A stretch of 8,274 bases of DNA, from NCBI GenBank assembly GCA_036272735.1, contig DATAYF010000517.1, positions 1 to 8,274 of the forward strand. The letters are read 5' to 3'. Position 1 is the stretch's first letter. Every line of letters starts with the position of its first letter. A program made the position numbers and the translations under genes. Below, one piece after another: positions 1 to 6,583 of the stretch. This DNA is from DATAYF01 sp036272735. Its GTDB lineage: Bacteria; Chloroflexota; Ktedonobacteria; Ktedonobacterales; Ktedonobacteraceae. The notes beneath the pieces were generated by a model. That model was not told where the DNA came from. It saw only the letters and a program-made list of their open reading frames with translations, and searched no databases.

Positions 1-1
1 C

Positions 2-343
2 CATATCGTGGTAGAAGACCTGCGCATCGGAAACATGGTCAAGAACCATCACCACACGATCAGCATTTACGACGCTGGCTGGGGACAATTCCTCGCTATC
101 CTCTCTGCCAAGGCTGAAAGTGCTGGGCATAGAGTCATTCGAGTGAGCCCCCGTTACACGTCGCAGAAGTGCCATCACTGTGGTGAAATTGTCCAGAAGA
201 CCTTGAGTGTTCGTACGAATGTGTGTCCTTTCTGCGGATGTATTAAAGACCGCGATGTGAATGCCGCCAAGAATATCTTGCGTGAAGGGCTAGGGCATAG
301 CCTTCAGGAGTCAACGTACACCAATGGGTGCCGCGTTTCCTGA
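2..343 (+). CDS. tnpB: TnpB-type RNA-guided nuclease of an IS200/IS605 element, C-terminal part (cut by window edge)
   Basis: This is the last ~113 residues of a TnpB protein. The frame is open to the left edge, so the GTG at 8 is not the true start; full TnpB is usually about 350-450 aa. The N-terminal wedge/REC part and first RuvC motif lie outside. Visible are the second RuvC motif (IVVEDL, with the catalytic Glu at codon 14-16), a four-cysteine zinc ribbon (KCHHCG, then VCPFCG), and the third RuvC motif (DRDVNAAKNIL, with the last catalytic Asp). Family knowledge: TnpB cuts DNA as directed by an omegaRNA made from the element's right end and helps the element persist at its locus. What is visible is intact. 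The right-end hairpin follows the stop by 4 nt. No TnpA is in view, so an element mobilised in trans (IS1341-like) is equally possible. Confidence 0.93.
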   Translation, partial: HIVVEDLRIGNMVKNHHHTISIYDAGWGQFLAILSAKAESAGHRVIRVSPRYTSQKCHHCGEIVQKTLSVRTNVCPFCGCIKDRDVNAAKNILREGLGHSLQESTYTNGCRVS

Positions 344-394
344 GAAGCCCCCCGGATTTATCCGTGGGGAGTTGTCACCTCGATACACTCAGTT
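250..394 (+). ncRNA. Candidate omegaRNA (right-end RNA) with guide, approximate limits
   Basis: No RNA-specific signal was computed. The call rests on known TnpB biology: the omegaRNA covers the 3' end of tnpB and the right end, and its ~16-nt guide is the DNA immediately beyond the element end. Here that places the scaffold up to about 378, including the 348-369 hairpin, and the guide at roughly 379-394, inside the interrupted host gene. The 5' limit is a guess. Confidence 0.3.
348..369 (+). repeat. Right-end subterminal hairpin of the IS200/IS605-type element
   Basis: Six C residues run into CGGAT, a TT loop, then ATCCG and TGGGG. This gives a stem of about ten base pairs with a single C/T mismatch (352 against 365). 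Its position 4 nt after the tnpB stop, followed by AGTTGTCAC, matches the right-end layout of IS200/IS605 elements, in which the transposase recognises a subterminal hairpin and cuts a few bases outside it. I place the element end at about 378 (after TCAC), because homology to the interrupted gene resumes there. The exact cleavage base is an inference. Confidence 0.75.
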
Positions 395-931
395 GGGATG
401 GTACTCCTGAAATAACGTTGGGACGCCCGGCAAGCGGGGGAACCATGTGGCAACGTGCATGGGTTAACGCGGTGGATCAACTCGACTTCACACAAGCGGA
501 ACCCTATCGGCTCGTGCAGAACGCCGGACGAGGCATGCTTATTCAGGGCACACGTGAATGGCAGGATTATTGCGTGAACCACAACCCTCTCTCCGCATAT
601 GGCTCAGGCAGTTGGTCTGGCGGCTCGTGTACAGGGACTACGCCGCTATTATGCGTTGCTATTAACACAAGAGGGATCTGCCTGCCTGCTAAAGGTATTG
701 GATGGCGAGCAAGTACTTGGCACATCCGGCCTGCGCTGGGAACTCGACCGCACGTATGCAGTACAAATACAGGTTAACGGGTCACGTATTCAAGCCTGGA
801 TTGATGGGCAGCGAGTTTTTGATGTGCAAGATCGTGACAGACCTTTACTTGGCGGAAGTATCGCTTTGATTTGCCAGGAGGGACGTATGGCAAGCGATGC
901 CATACACATACGACCTGCGCGCGCCGAGTAA
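379..931 (+). pseudogene. ADP-ribosylglycohydrolase-type C-terminal domain, truncated by the IS and frameshifted
   Basis: Two frames together read as one protein domain. The first runs from HLDTLSWDGTPEITLGRP through GGTMWQRAWVNAVDQLD and EPYRLVQNAGRGMLIQG to REWQDYCV (~574). The second continues as LSPHMAQAVGLAARVQGLRR to GQRVFDVQDRDRPLLGGS and a TAA at 929-931. The shift lies between about 571 and 590; upstream of this the second frame has a TGA at 575-577. One extra base there would explain it. The beta-rich pattern and these motifs match, from memory, the C-terminal carbohydrate-binding-like domain attached to ADP-ribosylglycohydrolase-family proteins in Chloroflexota. The catalytic domain is absent and homology begins right at the IS right end, so the gene was probably split by the element. 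Family assignment is moderately sure; the frameshift and truncation are plain. Confidence 0.62.
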
Positions 932-956
932 AAAAAGAAGCCAGTTTCCTGGCTTC
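930..956 (-). terminator. Intrinsic terminator for the minus-strand menA
   Basis: GAAGCCAG (937-944) and CTGGCTTC (949-956) form a perfect 8-bp stem with a 4-nt loop. Read on the minus strand the stem is followed by a run of T (complement of the A run 930-936), the classic intrinsic terminator layout. It lies 55 bp past the menA stop. On the plus strand no T tract follows, so termination of the remnant on that side would be weak. Confidence 0.8.
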
Positions 957-1010
957 CTAACAAGCGTCCGGCGGTTTGAAAAGATAAGCAAGAGATGCGG
1001 TACATGGTCA

Positions 1011-1937
1011 CTACTTTCTCGCCAGCACAATCGCGATAGCCAGCACCAGGCCAAAGGCTAGATGCAGCAGTGAGGTCAGCTTAATGCCAGCAATAAACGC
1101 CTTGCGATTCTGCGCCCGCGTGACGAGAGCGACATTGCGAAAAGCCAGCGGGCAGGTCAGCCAAACAGCCAGCGCAGCCAGCGGCAACAGACCAAACAGC
1201 ACAAACAGCGTGGTCGTCACATAGCTAGCAGTGAGCAAAACGGCATGGTAGAGCTGACCAAAACGCAGGCCAAAGCGTACCGGAATGGTCTTCTTATTGA
1301 CGGCGAAATCGTCCTCATAATCGCGTACGTTATTCATATTGAGGATAGACACCACCAGGCAGCCAACGGGAATGCAGGCCGCAAAAGCTTGCCAGGACCA
1401 CTGCTGAATCTGTACGTAGTAGGAGCCCCACGTCATCAAGAAGCCCATAGCAATAAACACCATAATGTCGCCCAGGCCACGGCTGGCGAATTTAAAGGGT
1501 TTCGCGCTATAGGAATAGGCAACCAGCATACCAGCCAGGCCGAACAGAATGATCACCGGACCCACGAGCACAATCAGCACGATCCCCAGGACAGCCGCGA
1601 TAACAAAGCTCAGAATGCCCCCACCAAGCACCTGTTTGGCCGTCATCTCATTGCGAAAAATGACGGTCATCGCGCCTAGAGAGCCAGCGTGGTCCAGGCC
1701 ATAGCGGTAATCGAAGTATTCGTTAAAGTAATTTGTGCCGATTTGTAGACCCATACAGGATAAGAACGTCAGCAAAAATATTGCCAGGTGAAACGTGCCC
1801 TGATACACCGCGACCGCCGTTCCCACAAGCACAGGGCTTGCCGTCGCGGTGAGCGTCATAGGGCGACTTGTTTTGATCCACGTCTTCCAAAAAACCTCGC
1901 GTACAGCGTCCCCTTGCATACTATGTGCCTCTTCCAT
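1011..1937 (-). CDS. menA: UbiA-family prenyltransferase, 1,4-dihydroxy-2-naphthoate polyprenyltransferase (MenA)
   Basis: This 308-aa integral membrane protein is predicted to join an isoprenoid tail to 1,4-dihydroxy-2-naphthoate, the membrane step of menaquinone synthesis. Both Asp-rich prenyl-diphosphate/Mg2+ motifs of the UbiA fold are present: NEYFDYRYGLD (72-82, with Glu in place of the first usual Asp) and NNVRDYEDD (202-210), followed by KKTIPVRFG as in MenA. The AYSYSAKPFKF-GLGD block (140-157) is also typical. About eight hydrophobic helices fit the family length of ~290-310 aa. Two starts are possible. The ATG at 1937 has AGAAGGA 12 nt upstream; the ATG at 1919 (seventh codon) has GAGG 8 nt upstream and is a good alternative. 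The gene stands alone: the neighbour on its 5' side is divergent, and a terminator follows it. Other UbiA members (e.g. UbiA, tocopherol type) are less likely given the second motif. Confidence 0.87.
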   Translation of the reverse strand: MEEAHSMQGDAVREVFWKTWIKTSRPMTLTATASPVLVGTAVAVYQGTFHLAIFLLTFLSCMGLQIGTNYFNEYFDYRYGLDHAGSLGAMTVIFRNEMTAKQVLGGGILSFVIAAVLGIVLIVLVGPVIILFGLAGMLVAYSYSAKPFKFASRGLGDIMVFIAMGFLMTWGSYYVQIQQWSWQAFAACIPVGCLVVSILNMNNVRDYEDDFAVNKKTIPVRFGLRFGQLYHAVLLTASYVTTTLFVLFGLLPLAALAVWLTCPLAFRNVALVTRAQNRKAFIAGIKLTSLLHLAFGLVLAIAIVLARK

Positions 1938-2222
1938 AATGAAAATGTATCCTTCTTAGAAAGTAGAGATGCTCATTGATATGTAGCCCGTAAAAAATTA
2001 TCGATGTCATCAACGATATGTTATGAGCCCACCTAAAATATAACACTAAATAGACGCTGCTAACAGCCGATGATAAATCAAGAGAGTAGTTATAGCGTGT
2101 TCACAAAAGGAGCAAGCGCCTGGACACCATACTATCACAAGCATCGCGGTGTATACCACTCGATAAGGCAAAGCGTATCACTTGCGTAATGTTTTACACA
2201 CGCTAGAAGGAAGTGCAAGCCC
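1938..2222. other. Divergent intergenic region between menA and the PRC-barrel gene
   Basis: This 285-bp stretch must hold the promoters of both flanking genes. It is AT-rich near menA and contains the palindrome listed at 1999-2018. I see no clear -35/-10 pair. AAAAGGAGC at 2106-2114 resembles a ribosome binding site, but no ATG, GTG or TTG follows at a suitable distance. The real PRC-barrel ribosome binding site is AGAAGGAAG at 2205-2213, 9 nt before its ATG. Confidence 0.5.
1999..2018. promoter_or_regulatory. Imperfect palindrome, possible operator
   Basis: TATCGATG at 1999-2006 and CAACGATA at 2011-2018 form opposed 8-bp half-sites around a 4-bp centre, with one mismatch (2004 against 2013). 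The site lies ~60-80 bp upstream of menA in the divergent region, where a transcription factor dimer could act on either gene. No regulator family is suggested by the sequence, and chance is possible. Confidence 0.25.
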
Positions 2223-2723
2223 ATGCAGGCAATCCCACCGACGCTTAAAAAGTGGAACGAAATAAAAGGGCAGGCAGCGGTGAGCATGGATACCGGGAAA
2301 AAAGTTGGCACGGTCGAAGATTTTTACTTCAACCCCAAAACGAGTTCCATTGTCGCATTGCTCGTAAAGACCAGTCTGCTCGGTCATCGCGTACTACCAG
2401 GCAACGCGATCAGCGCCATCGGTACTGATGCAGTTGCCTTTACCAACGAAAATTTATTGGACATGGAAGGCAGCCACAAAGAATTACTCGCGTTGCCGCA
2501 GGGCCATACATTGCTCAATTATCGCGTGCTCAGTAAAGGTGGAAACGTCCTTGGGAACATAGGGAATATCTTATGCAATGTCGAGACACCAGGGGAGCCA
2601 CGGGTAGCCGCATTCGAGCTGGCAGGAGATTTACGCTCGCGCCTGAGCAACAAATATCAATCCATCCCGGCGGACAAAATCGTCAGCTATGGACATATGT
2701 TGTCATCGTTGCTGATGATGTAG
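2223..2723 (+). CDS. Two-domain PRC-barrel protein
   Basis: This 166-aa soluble protein carries two consecutive PRC-barrel-like repeats. The first is at about residues 10-80, with the signature VSMDTGKKVGTVEDFYFN followed by SIVALLV. The second is at about 93-160, with VLSKGGNVLGNIGNILCN followed by RVAAFEL. PRC-barrels are small beta-barrels named after the H subunit of photosynthetic reaction centres; they also occur in RimM and in many stand-alone bacterial proteins of unknown role. No signal peptide or membrane helix is visible, so it is probably cytoplasmic. AGAAGGAAG lies 9 nt before the ATG and supports this start. It is transcribed away from menA. The family call is firm; the cellular function is unknown. 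Confidence 0.82.
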   Translation: MQAIPPTLKKWNEIKGQAAVSMDTGKKVGTVEDFYFNPKTSSIVALLVKTSLLGHRVLPGNAISAIGTDAVAFTNENLLDMEGSHKELLALPQGHTLLNYRVLSKGGNVLGNIGNILCNVETPGEPRVAAFELAGDLRSRLSNKYQSIPADKIVSYGHMLSSLLMM

Positions 2724-2765
2724 CACACACGCTCGAAAATCTCTAGCATTCATCAAGTTTTTTTT
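2713..2765 (+). terminator. Weak candidate terminator after the PRC-barrel gene
   Basis: TGATGATG (2713-2720, overlapping the end of the coding region) can pair with CATTCATCA (2747-2755) with one bulged base, leaving a ~26-nt loop. Two bases later comes a run of eight T (2758-2765). The T run is convincing but the stem is weak and the loop long. Confidence 0.3.
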
Positions 2766-2904
2766 AACACAACAGTACATATCTGTAGATTACTGAGGCA
2801 GAAAATTACCCATCATGCGCAGGGCAGACATCTTGTCATCGAAATTAGCGTCCATCATTCCCAGTTGATTAGAAAGACAGAAACCGGAGAAAGGAAGACA
2901 ACTT

Positions 2905-3159
2905 ATGGCAGACATAAAACTCTCACCCGACGCCACAAAAGAAGCCACGAGAAATGCGCAAGGTCAGTACTTTAGAGCCACAGACCAGGTTCCGCAAGAA
3001 TTATGGTACTGGGCATCACTCGCGTCCATTATAGGCTCGGCTCTTTTATTCGTAGGAGGAAAAAGAGATTGGGGCCTGTTTGTTGGTCAGTGGCCGCCTG
3101 CGTTCTTACTCTTTGGTCTCTATCATAAGCTCCTGCACCCATCGACAACATTACGCTAA
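2905..3159 (+). CDS. Small two-helix membrane protein, conserved hypothetical
   Basis: This is an 84-aa protein. The first ~30 residues are polar and probably cytoplasmic. Two hydrophobic segments follow: about 34-52 (WYWASLASIIGSALLFVGG) and about 58-76 (FVGQWPPAFLLFGLYHKLL). They are joined by a short charged loop (KRDW). The aromatic WYW start and the GQWPP...GLYHKLL stretch look like conserved family features; I recall similar small proteins in Chloroflexota but know no function. AGAAAGGAAG (2888-2897), 7 nt before the ATG, strongly supports the start. Terminator signals on both sides suggest it is transcribed alone or by partial read-through from the PRC-barrel gene. Confidence 0.75.
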   Translation: MADIKLSPDATKEATRNAQGQYFRATDQVPQELWYWASLASIIGSALLFVGGKRDWGLFVGQWPPAFLLFGLYHKLLHPSTTLR

Positions 3160-3189
3160 TGCGTCGAATGTATGCTTGAGAAGATTAGC

Positions 3190-3238
3190 AAAGCCGACCT
3201 GCTCTGAGCCATATATTGGCTCAGAGCAGGTCGGCTTT
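3190..3238. terminator. Bidirectional terminator with a 22-bp perfect stem
   Basis: AAAGCCGACC... (3190-3211) is perfectly complementary to the arm at 3217-3238 (...GGTCGGCTTT), with a 5-nt loop TATAT. It sits between two convergent genes, 30 bp after the 84-aa gene and 9 bp beyond the stop of the minus-strand membrane gene. On each strand the stem ends in TTT, as expected for a shared terminator, although the T tracts are short. Confidence 0.82.
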
Positions 3239-3247
3239 CGTCAGAGA

Positions 3248-3947
3248 TTACTGCAACACGATGTGCAGCAGGAAGCCCGCGATAAAAACCAGGGCGACGA
3301 TCACATGCACCAGGCGCAAGCGCTGAAAACGCCGTTTGTGCCGCACAGCATAGGCAATCCACAAGCCCAATGCCACCAGGCAGAGCAACAGGCCCCACGC
3401 GATCAGCCCGGTAGCTATGCCAGATTCATTGAGCACTTCCTGTAACGGTAGCCCAAGCATCGCGGGCACGAAAAAGAACGCGTGCGCTGTCGCAGTGACA
3501 AGCACCAACCAGCCAAAGAACAGGTGCTGATTGCGAAAAAAAAGTAATATGGTACGCGACCAGCGAGCGAGCGCGGGCAACGCTTTTTTCTTGATGAACA
3601 GGTACCATCCGCGCCCATCCGCGCCCATCCGCGCCCATCCGCGCCCATCCGCGCATCACCCATTGCCCTAGCGAGTACAGGGTGACCAGCACTGCTACCA
3701 CACCAAAGGCGTTGCTCCCAGAACCGAACAAAGCAAACAGGCCGACTAACTGACCTTGTAAGAGCACACCCAGGCAGTAGAGCAGACTCAAGACACCAAG
3801 TGACCAGCCTACAAAGCGAACCTGCCAGCGTAGCGGAATATCTAGCAAGCTAGCAACCACATACCCAACACACAAAGCGCCTACGCCAAACAACATCGCC
3901 TGCCAGATGCTACTTGCGTCGTACCACACACGCGCTACTGTATACAT
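3248..3947 (-). pseudogene. Multi-pass membrane protein, possibly haem-binding, frame interrupted by a 10-bp tandem repeat
   Basis: The reading frame from ATG 3947 encodes about three hydrophobic helices (roughly residues 16-35, 45-64, 68-97), then enters the repeat at 3654-3605. As sequenced, the frame leaves the repeat wrongly and stops at 3426 after a 173-aa product with a polar, non-native tail. The true continuation is in another frame (3628 down to 3248). It reads YLFIKKKALPALARW and then three more helices, with His residues in helix contexts: TATAHAFFF, and RLVHVIVALVFIAGFLLH with two His 14 residues apart. That pattern resembles four-helix haem-binding families such as ferric-reductase-like or DUF4405 proteins; this is a suggestion only. 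Removing one 10-bp unit gives a continuous ~229-aa protein. The start follows the acetyltransferase stop by 15 nt with AGGGGG 7 nt before the ATG, so the two genes are probably cotranscribed. Confidence 0.7.
3605..3654. repeat. Five perfect copies of a 10-bp tandem repeat inside a coding region
   Basis: CCATCCGCGC is repeated five times without mismatch. The minus-strand unit is GCGCGGATGG. Because 10 is not a multiple of 3, all three frames of the tract encode the same cyclic decapeptide (GWARMGADGR) and none contains a stop. Each copy gained or lost changes the downstream frame. With the observed five copies the host gene is out of frame; four (or seven) copies restore it. Confidence 0.97.
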
Positions 3948-3962
3948 GTGCCTGCCCCCTGG

Positions 3963-5261
3963 TTAGAACCAATCAGAGCGGGTAATCCAGGTGTTGCCGG
4001 CAGGGAACAGGATTGAAAGCACAGTTGGCACGTCTTGCGGTAACGCTGGTTCCATGGTTGGTGCAAGCTGAGCAATCGAGCGATAGCCGAAGAGCAACTG
4101 TACCAATGTCTGCGCTGTCAGGTTGACGACGTGAGCAGCATCAGTAGATGGCTTGTCAACCACCTGCACTGTATCCTTGGCTATATGCAATACCACATAT
4201 TGTTCGGTGGGCGTATCGGTATGGATGTTGAGCACAATATTGCCGGACCAGCGCGCCAACGAACGTTGCCAACGTTCCTGCCAGGCTGGGAGCATCGCCT
4301 GTGCTAAGGCGGCAACATCCACAACGCGTCCCATCCAACCGGCAGGATTTTGGCGATAGGTCTGCCCCATAATGGTCCAATGATAAAACGAGTGCTCTGA
4401 ATTTGCGGTATTCGCCACCTGCAAGTGCTCGGCAAGCCACTGCGTCACGAGAGCGTCATCAGGCAGCAAATAGCGCAGAGATTGGGGAGCTTCGGGACCC
4501 TCAAGCAAGTGAGCGTGATGCTGAAGCAGGACTAAAGCTGCCTCCCAGTCATCCGCGGCAAACTCTAAGGCTGCCCGTTGATCCTTTTTATCCAGCACGA
4601 GATAACCACGAACGCGCTCCTGCGCGTCCACAGCGAACCACGATAGGTTCGCCGTATCGGGTGAGCGCTGTTGTAGCTGGTACCGTTGCTGTTCAAGGGA
4701 ACGAACGAAGCTGCCCGTGTACGTGCCGAAAGAACGCTCGTAGAGGGCAAGCAGGGCGGCCGCGCCTTGCTCCATTACGGGACGCACGCTGTAAGGACTG
4801 GCGGGCAAAGCAGTTATGGCTTCGCGAAAGATCTCTTGTACAGAAAGATCGAACACGTCGCAATAGCCGTAGCGATAGTAAAAATTTGGAATACCATCGA
4901 GCAGCAGAAGCGCGTAGTGACGTGCACGTGCAAGCTCGATCACATCGCGCATCAATGCGGCGGCAACGCCCTGATTACGAAATTCTGGACGCGTAAAAAC
5001 GCCACCGACACAGCCGGTCAGCAGGCGTGCCTGGCCGATGCGCAACTCTCGTTCGTGGACGATGCACCCTCCCGCCTGCTGACCATCCAGAAACACGCAA
5101 CGAAGCTGCTCTAGACGAAAGCCGGGAGCATTGAATGTACTTTCTTGCCAGTGGGCTGCTTCTACAGGATCATCACGCTGCTCGAACGCGAGTAGATCAC
5201 CCTGAAAATGCGTCGCGAGTTCAGTAGCGGTAGCTGGAGGACGAACAATAAGATTTGCCAT
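3963..5261 (-). CDS. GNAT-family N-acetyltransferase, Eis-like with C-terminal SCP2-like domain
   Basis: This 432-aa protein has the length and layout of Eis-type acetyltransferases: an N-terminal GNAT domain, a second GNAT-like domain and a C-terminal sterol-carrier-like domain. The acetyl-CoA loop is at residues 95-100 (RNQGVA, inside GGVFTRPEFRNQGVAAALM). An aromatic FYYRYGY motif follows at 127-133, as in this family. The C-terminal part (about 325-432) ends in Phe; in Eis the C-terminal carboxylate takes part in catalysis. Characterised relatives acetylate amines such as aminoglycosides or lysines; the substrate here cannot be told. AGAAGGGG about 10 nt before the ATG supports the start, and a plausible promoter lies just upstream. 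It is the first gene of an apparent operon with the repeat-interrupted membrane gene. Confidence 0.86.
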   Translation of the reverse strand: MANLIVRPPATATELATHFQGDLLAFEQRDDPVEAAHWQESTFNAPGFRLEQLRCVFLDGQQAGGCIVHERELRIGQARLLTGCVGGVFTRPEFRNQGVAAALMRDVIELARARHYALLLLDGIPNFYYRYGYCDVFDLSVQEIFREAITALPASPYSVRPVMEQGAAALLALYERSFGTYTGSFVRSLEQQRYQLQQRSPDTANLSWFAVDAQERVRGYLVLDKKDQRAALEFAADDWEAALVLLQHHAHLLEGPEAPQSLRYLLPDDALVTQWLAEHLQVANTANSEHSFYHWTIMGQTYRQNPAGWMGRVVDVAALAQAMLPAWQERWQRSLARWSGNIVLNIHTDTPTEQYVVLHIAKDTVQVVDKPSTDAAHVVNLTAQTLVQLLFGYRSIAQLAPTMEPALPQDVPTVLSILFPAGNTWITRSDWF

Positions 5262-5294
5262 TAAAAAATAACCCCTTCTTTGTCATGCCTCTAC

Positions 5295-5324
5295 GTTGTA
5301 ACACACGTGGATAGGCTGTGACAA
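5295..5324 (-). promoter_or_regulatory. Candidate sigma-70-type promoter for the acetyltransferase operon
   Basis: On the minus strand, TTGTCA (5324-5319) is followed after 18 nt by TACAAC (5300-5295), a fair match to -35/-10 consensus (5/6 and 4/6). The -10 ends ~33 nt before the ATG, leaving room for the ribosome binding site at 5272-5280. The spacer contains the palindrome CACGTG. Confidence 0.42.
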
Positions 5325-5349
5325 ATGAGGAGCGAAAATGTGAATAGCT

Positions 5350-5388
5350 CGAAGCCTATGATGTTCGCTGCGAACACCCTATGCTTCG
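5350..5388. repeat. Symmetric nested inverted repeat between cydB and the acetyltransferase gene
   Basis: The core GTTCGC-T-GCGAAC (5363-5375) is a perfect palindrome around T5369. It is flanked symmetrically, after 7 nt on each side, by CGAAGC (5350-5355) and GCTTCG (5383-5388). It starts 7 bp beyond the cydB stop. With no T run it is not a classic terminator; it could stop transcription by Rho or cruciform, or be a dimer-binding operator. Confidence 0.5.
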
Positions 5389-5394
5389 ATCTCC

Positions 5395-6480
5395 TCAACC
5401 ATGTGTTTGCGTCTGCTCTTTGTGTCCCTGACGCCGCTGTTGCTGCTCTTCGCGAGCCTTATTGCGCAAGCCGGGCACGGGATACGGCAACTTGAAGACG
5501 GAAAACAGGTAATAGAGCGAAGGCAGGAGGATGACCAGGCCCACAGCGACGCAGATAAGTAGAGTGATAATGACGTTTGGAGCATTGGCAGAATTGGCGA
5601 TAGTAAAATGTGGTGGAATGATATACGGGTATTGTGATAGGCCCCAGGCACTCAGAATAAAGGCAGTTTCGGCAACAATCAGGATACGTGCCTCCCGATA
5701 GCGTTGCATAAACAGGGCCGCGGCTGTCGCCAGACCAATAAGCATGGCGGCAATCGCCACCGGCCAGGCACGAGAAAGTATACCCGCCCACAATGAGGGG
5801 GCTTCAGATATGGACAACAGGAGTCCCAACAACCCTAAAATAGCCGTAATCGCGCCCGCCACCAGGGCTTTTGTACGATAGGATTCCGCCAGGTCCTGCT
5901 CATGCTCATTGTTCGCCTCGACCGTCATATACACGGCCGCGACAGACGCACACAGCGTTACAGCCATAGCGCCGATGACCAGGGCAAAAGGCGTCGTCCA
6001 GGCATGCACAAAACCGGCGGGCGTACCATCAGGCCGCACGAGCGAGCCGCTGGCGACCGCCGCCGCCGCCGCACCCAAAAAGAACGGCGTAACCAGGCTG
6101 GTCAGGCTAAAGACCCGACTCCACCAACGAGCGAAGGGACCGGCGGTATCGACCGCGTAGTAGCTAAAGATGAAGGCAGCCCCACGGAGCACAATGCCCA
6201 GCAAGGCAAGCGTAAAGGGAAAGAATAATGCAGTTACCAGCGCCTGAAAAGCGGCTGGAAACACGTTGAACAGGCCCACAATCAAGAAGATCAACCAGAC
6301 ATGGTTGGCCTCCCACACGGGACCAAGCGAGTGATTAATGAAGTCGCGCTGGCGCGTGGCTTGCCGACCGACGGCGAATAGATCCCAGATGCCCGCGCCG
6401 AAGTCGGCGCCGCCAAGCGCTGCATACGTAATCAATGCCCACCAGAGCACAATCAGTGCCACCAGCGCAATATTCATCAT
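5395..6480 (-). CDS. cydB: Cytochrome bd ubiquinol/menaquinol oxidase subunit II (CydB)
   Basis: This is a 361-aa integral membrane protein with the family's repeated-helix layout. Diagnostic motifs are GGADFGAGIWDL (23-34), GPVWEANHVWLIF (53-65), VLRGAAFIF (97-105) and, near the C-terminus, QYPYIIPP. Subunit II pairs with CydA, which holds all the haems, in a quinol-oxidising terminal oxidase with high oxygen affinity. WEANH rather than WDGNQ resembles CIO-type CydB. The polar, Gln-rich tail of ~30 residues is probably cytoplasmic. The start is ambiguous: AGTAGGTG stands only 1 nt before the first ATG (AGG 3 nt before it), so the second ATG at 6477 (MNIALV...) has better spacing. No cydA or cydX lies upstream or downstream in the window, which is unusual; CydA must come from elsewhere if this protein works. 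Confidence 0.9.
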   Translation of the reverse strand: MMNIALVALIVLWWALITYAALGGADFGAGIWDLFAVGRQATRQRDFINHSLGPVWEANHVWLIFLIVGLFNVFPAAFQALVTALFFPFTLALLGIVLRGAAFIFSYYAVDTAGPFARWWSRVFSLTSLVTPFFLGAAAAAVASGSLVRPDGTPAGFVHAWTTPFALVIGAMAVTLCASVAAVYMTVEANNEHEQDLAESYRTKALVAGAITAILGLLGLLLSISEAPSLWAGILSRAWPVAIAAMLIGLATAAALFMQRYREARILIVAETAFILSAWGLSQYPYIIPPHFTIANSANAPNVIITLLICVAVGLVILLPSLYYLFSVFKLPYPVPGLRNKAREEQQQRRQGHKEQTQTHG

Positions 6481-6583
6481 ACACCTACTCTTTTTAATTT
6501 CATGCTTTCATTCAACAAAAGCGGCTCTACAAGCTCATTCTTCATGCGTTCGAAAAACAAAACGCTCCAGATCAGTCCAGTAA

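Noticed and set aside
328..777. A 149-aa plus-strand ORF from ATG 328
   Set aside because: Its start lies inside tnpB and its first residues cross the IS end; only the 379-574 part is meaningful, and after ~590 it is out of frame with the domain.
1245..1679. A 144-aa plus-strand ORF opposite menA
   Set aside because: It is His/Gln/Arg-rich with no domain signal and lies wholly antisense to a well-supported gene: a shadow frame.
2106..2200. Possible leader peptide after AAAAGGAGC
   Set aside because: No ATG, GTG or TTG at ribosome-binding distance; the only open stretch would need a CTG start.
3190..3238. Integron attC site or MITE
   Set aside because: A single perfect stem with a 5-nt loop between two convergent gene ends is explained by a shared terminator; no attC core sites or target duplication are visible.
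3605..3654. CRISPR-like array
   Set aside because: The 10-bp units abut directly with no spacers and lie in a coding frame; it is a minisatellite.
4403..4996. A 197-aa plus-strand ORF opposite the acetyltransferase
   Set aside because: Arg-rich, no motif, fully antisense to a recognised GNAT gene.
5363..5375. LexA/SOS box
   Set aside because: Known Gram-positive-type boxes have CGAAC before GTTCG; here the half-sites are in the opposite order, and there is no SOS gene next to it.
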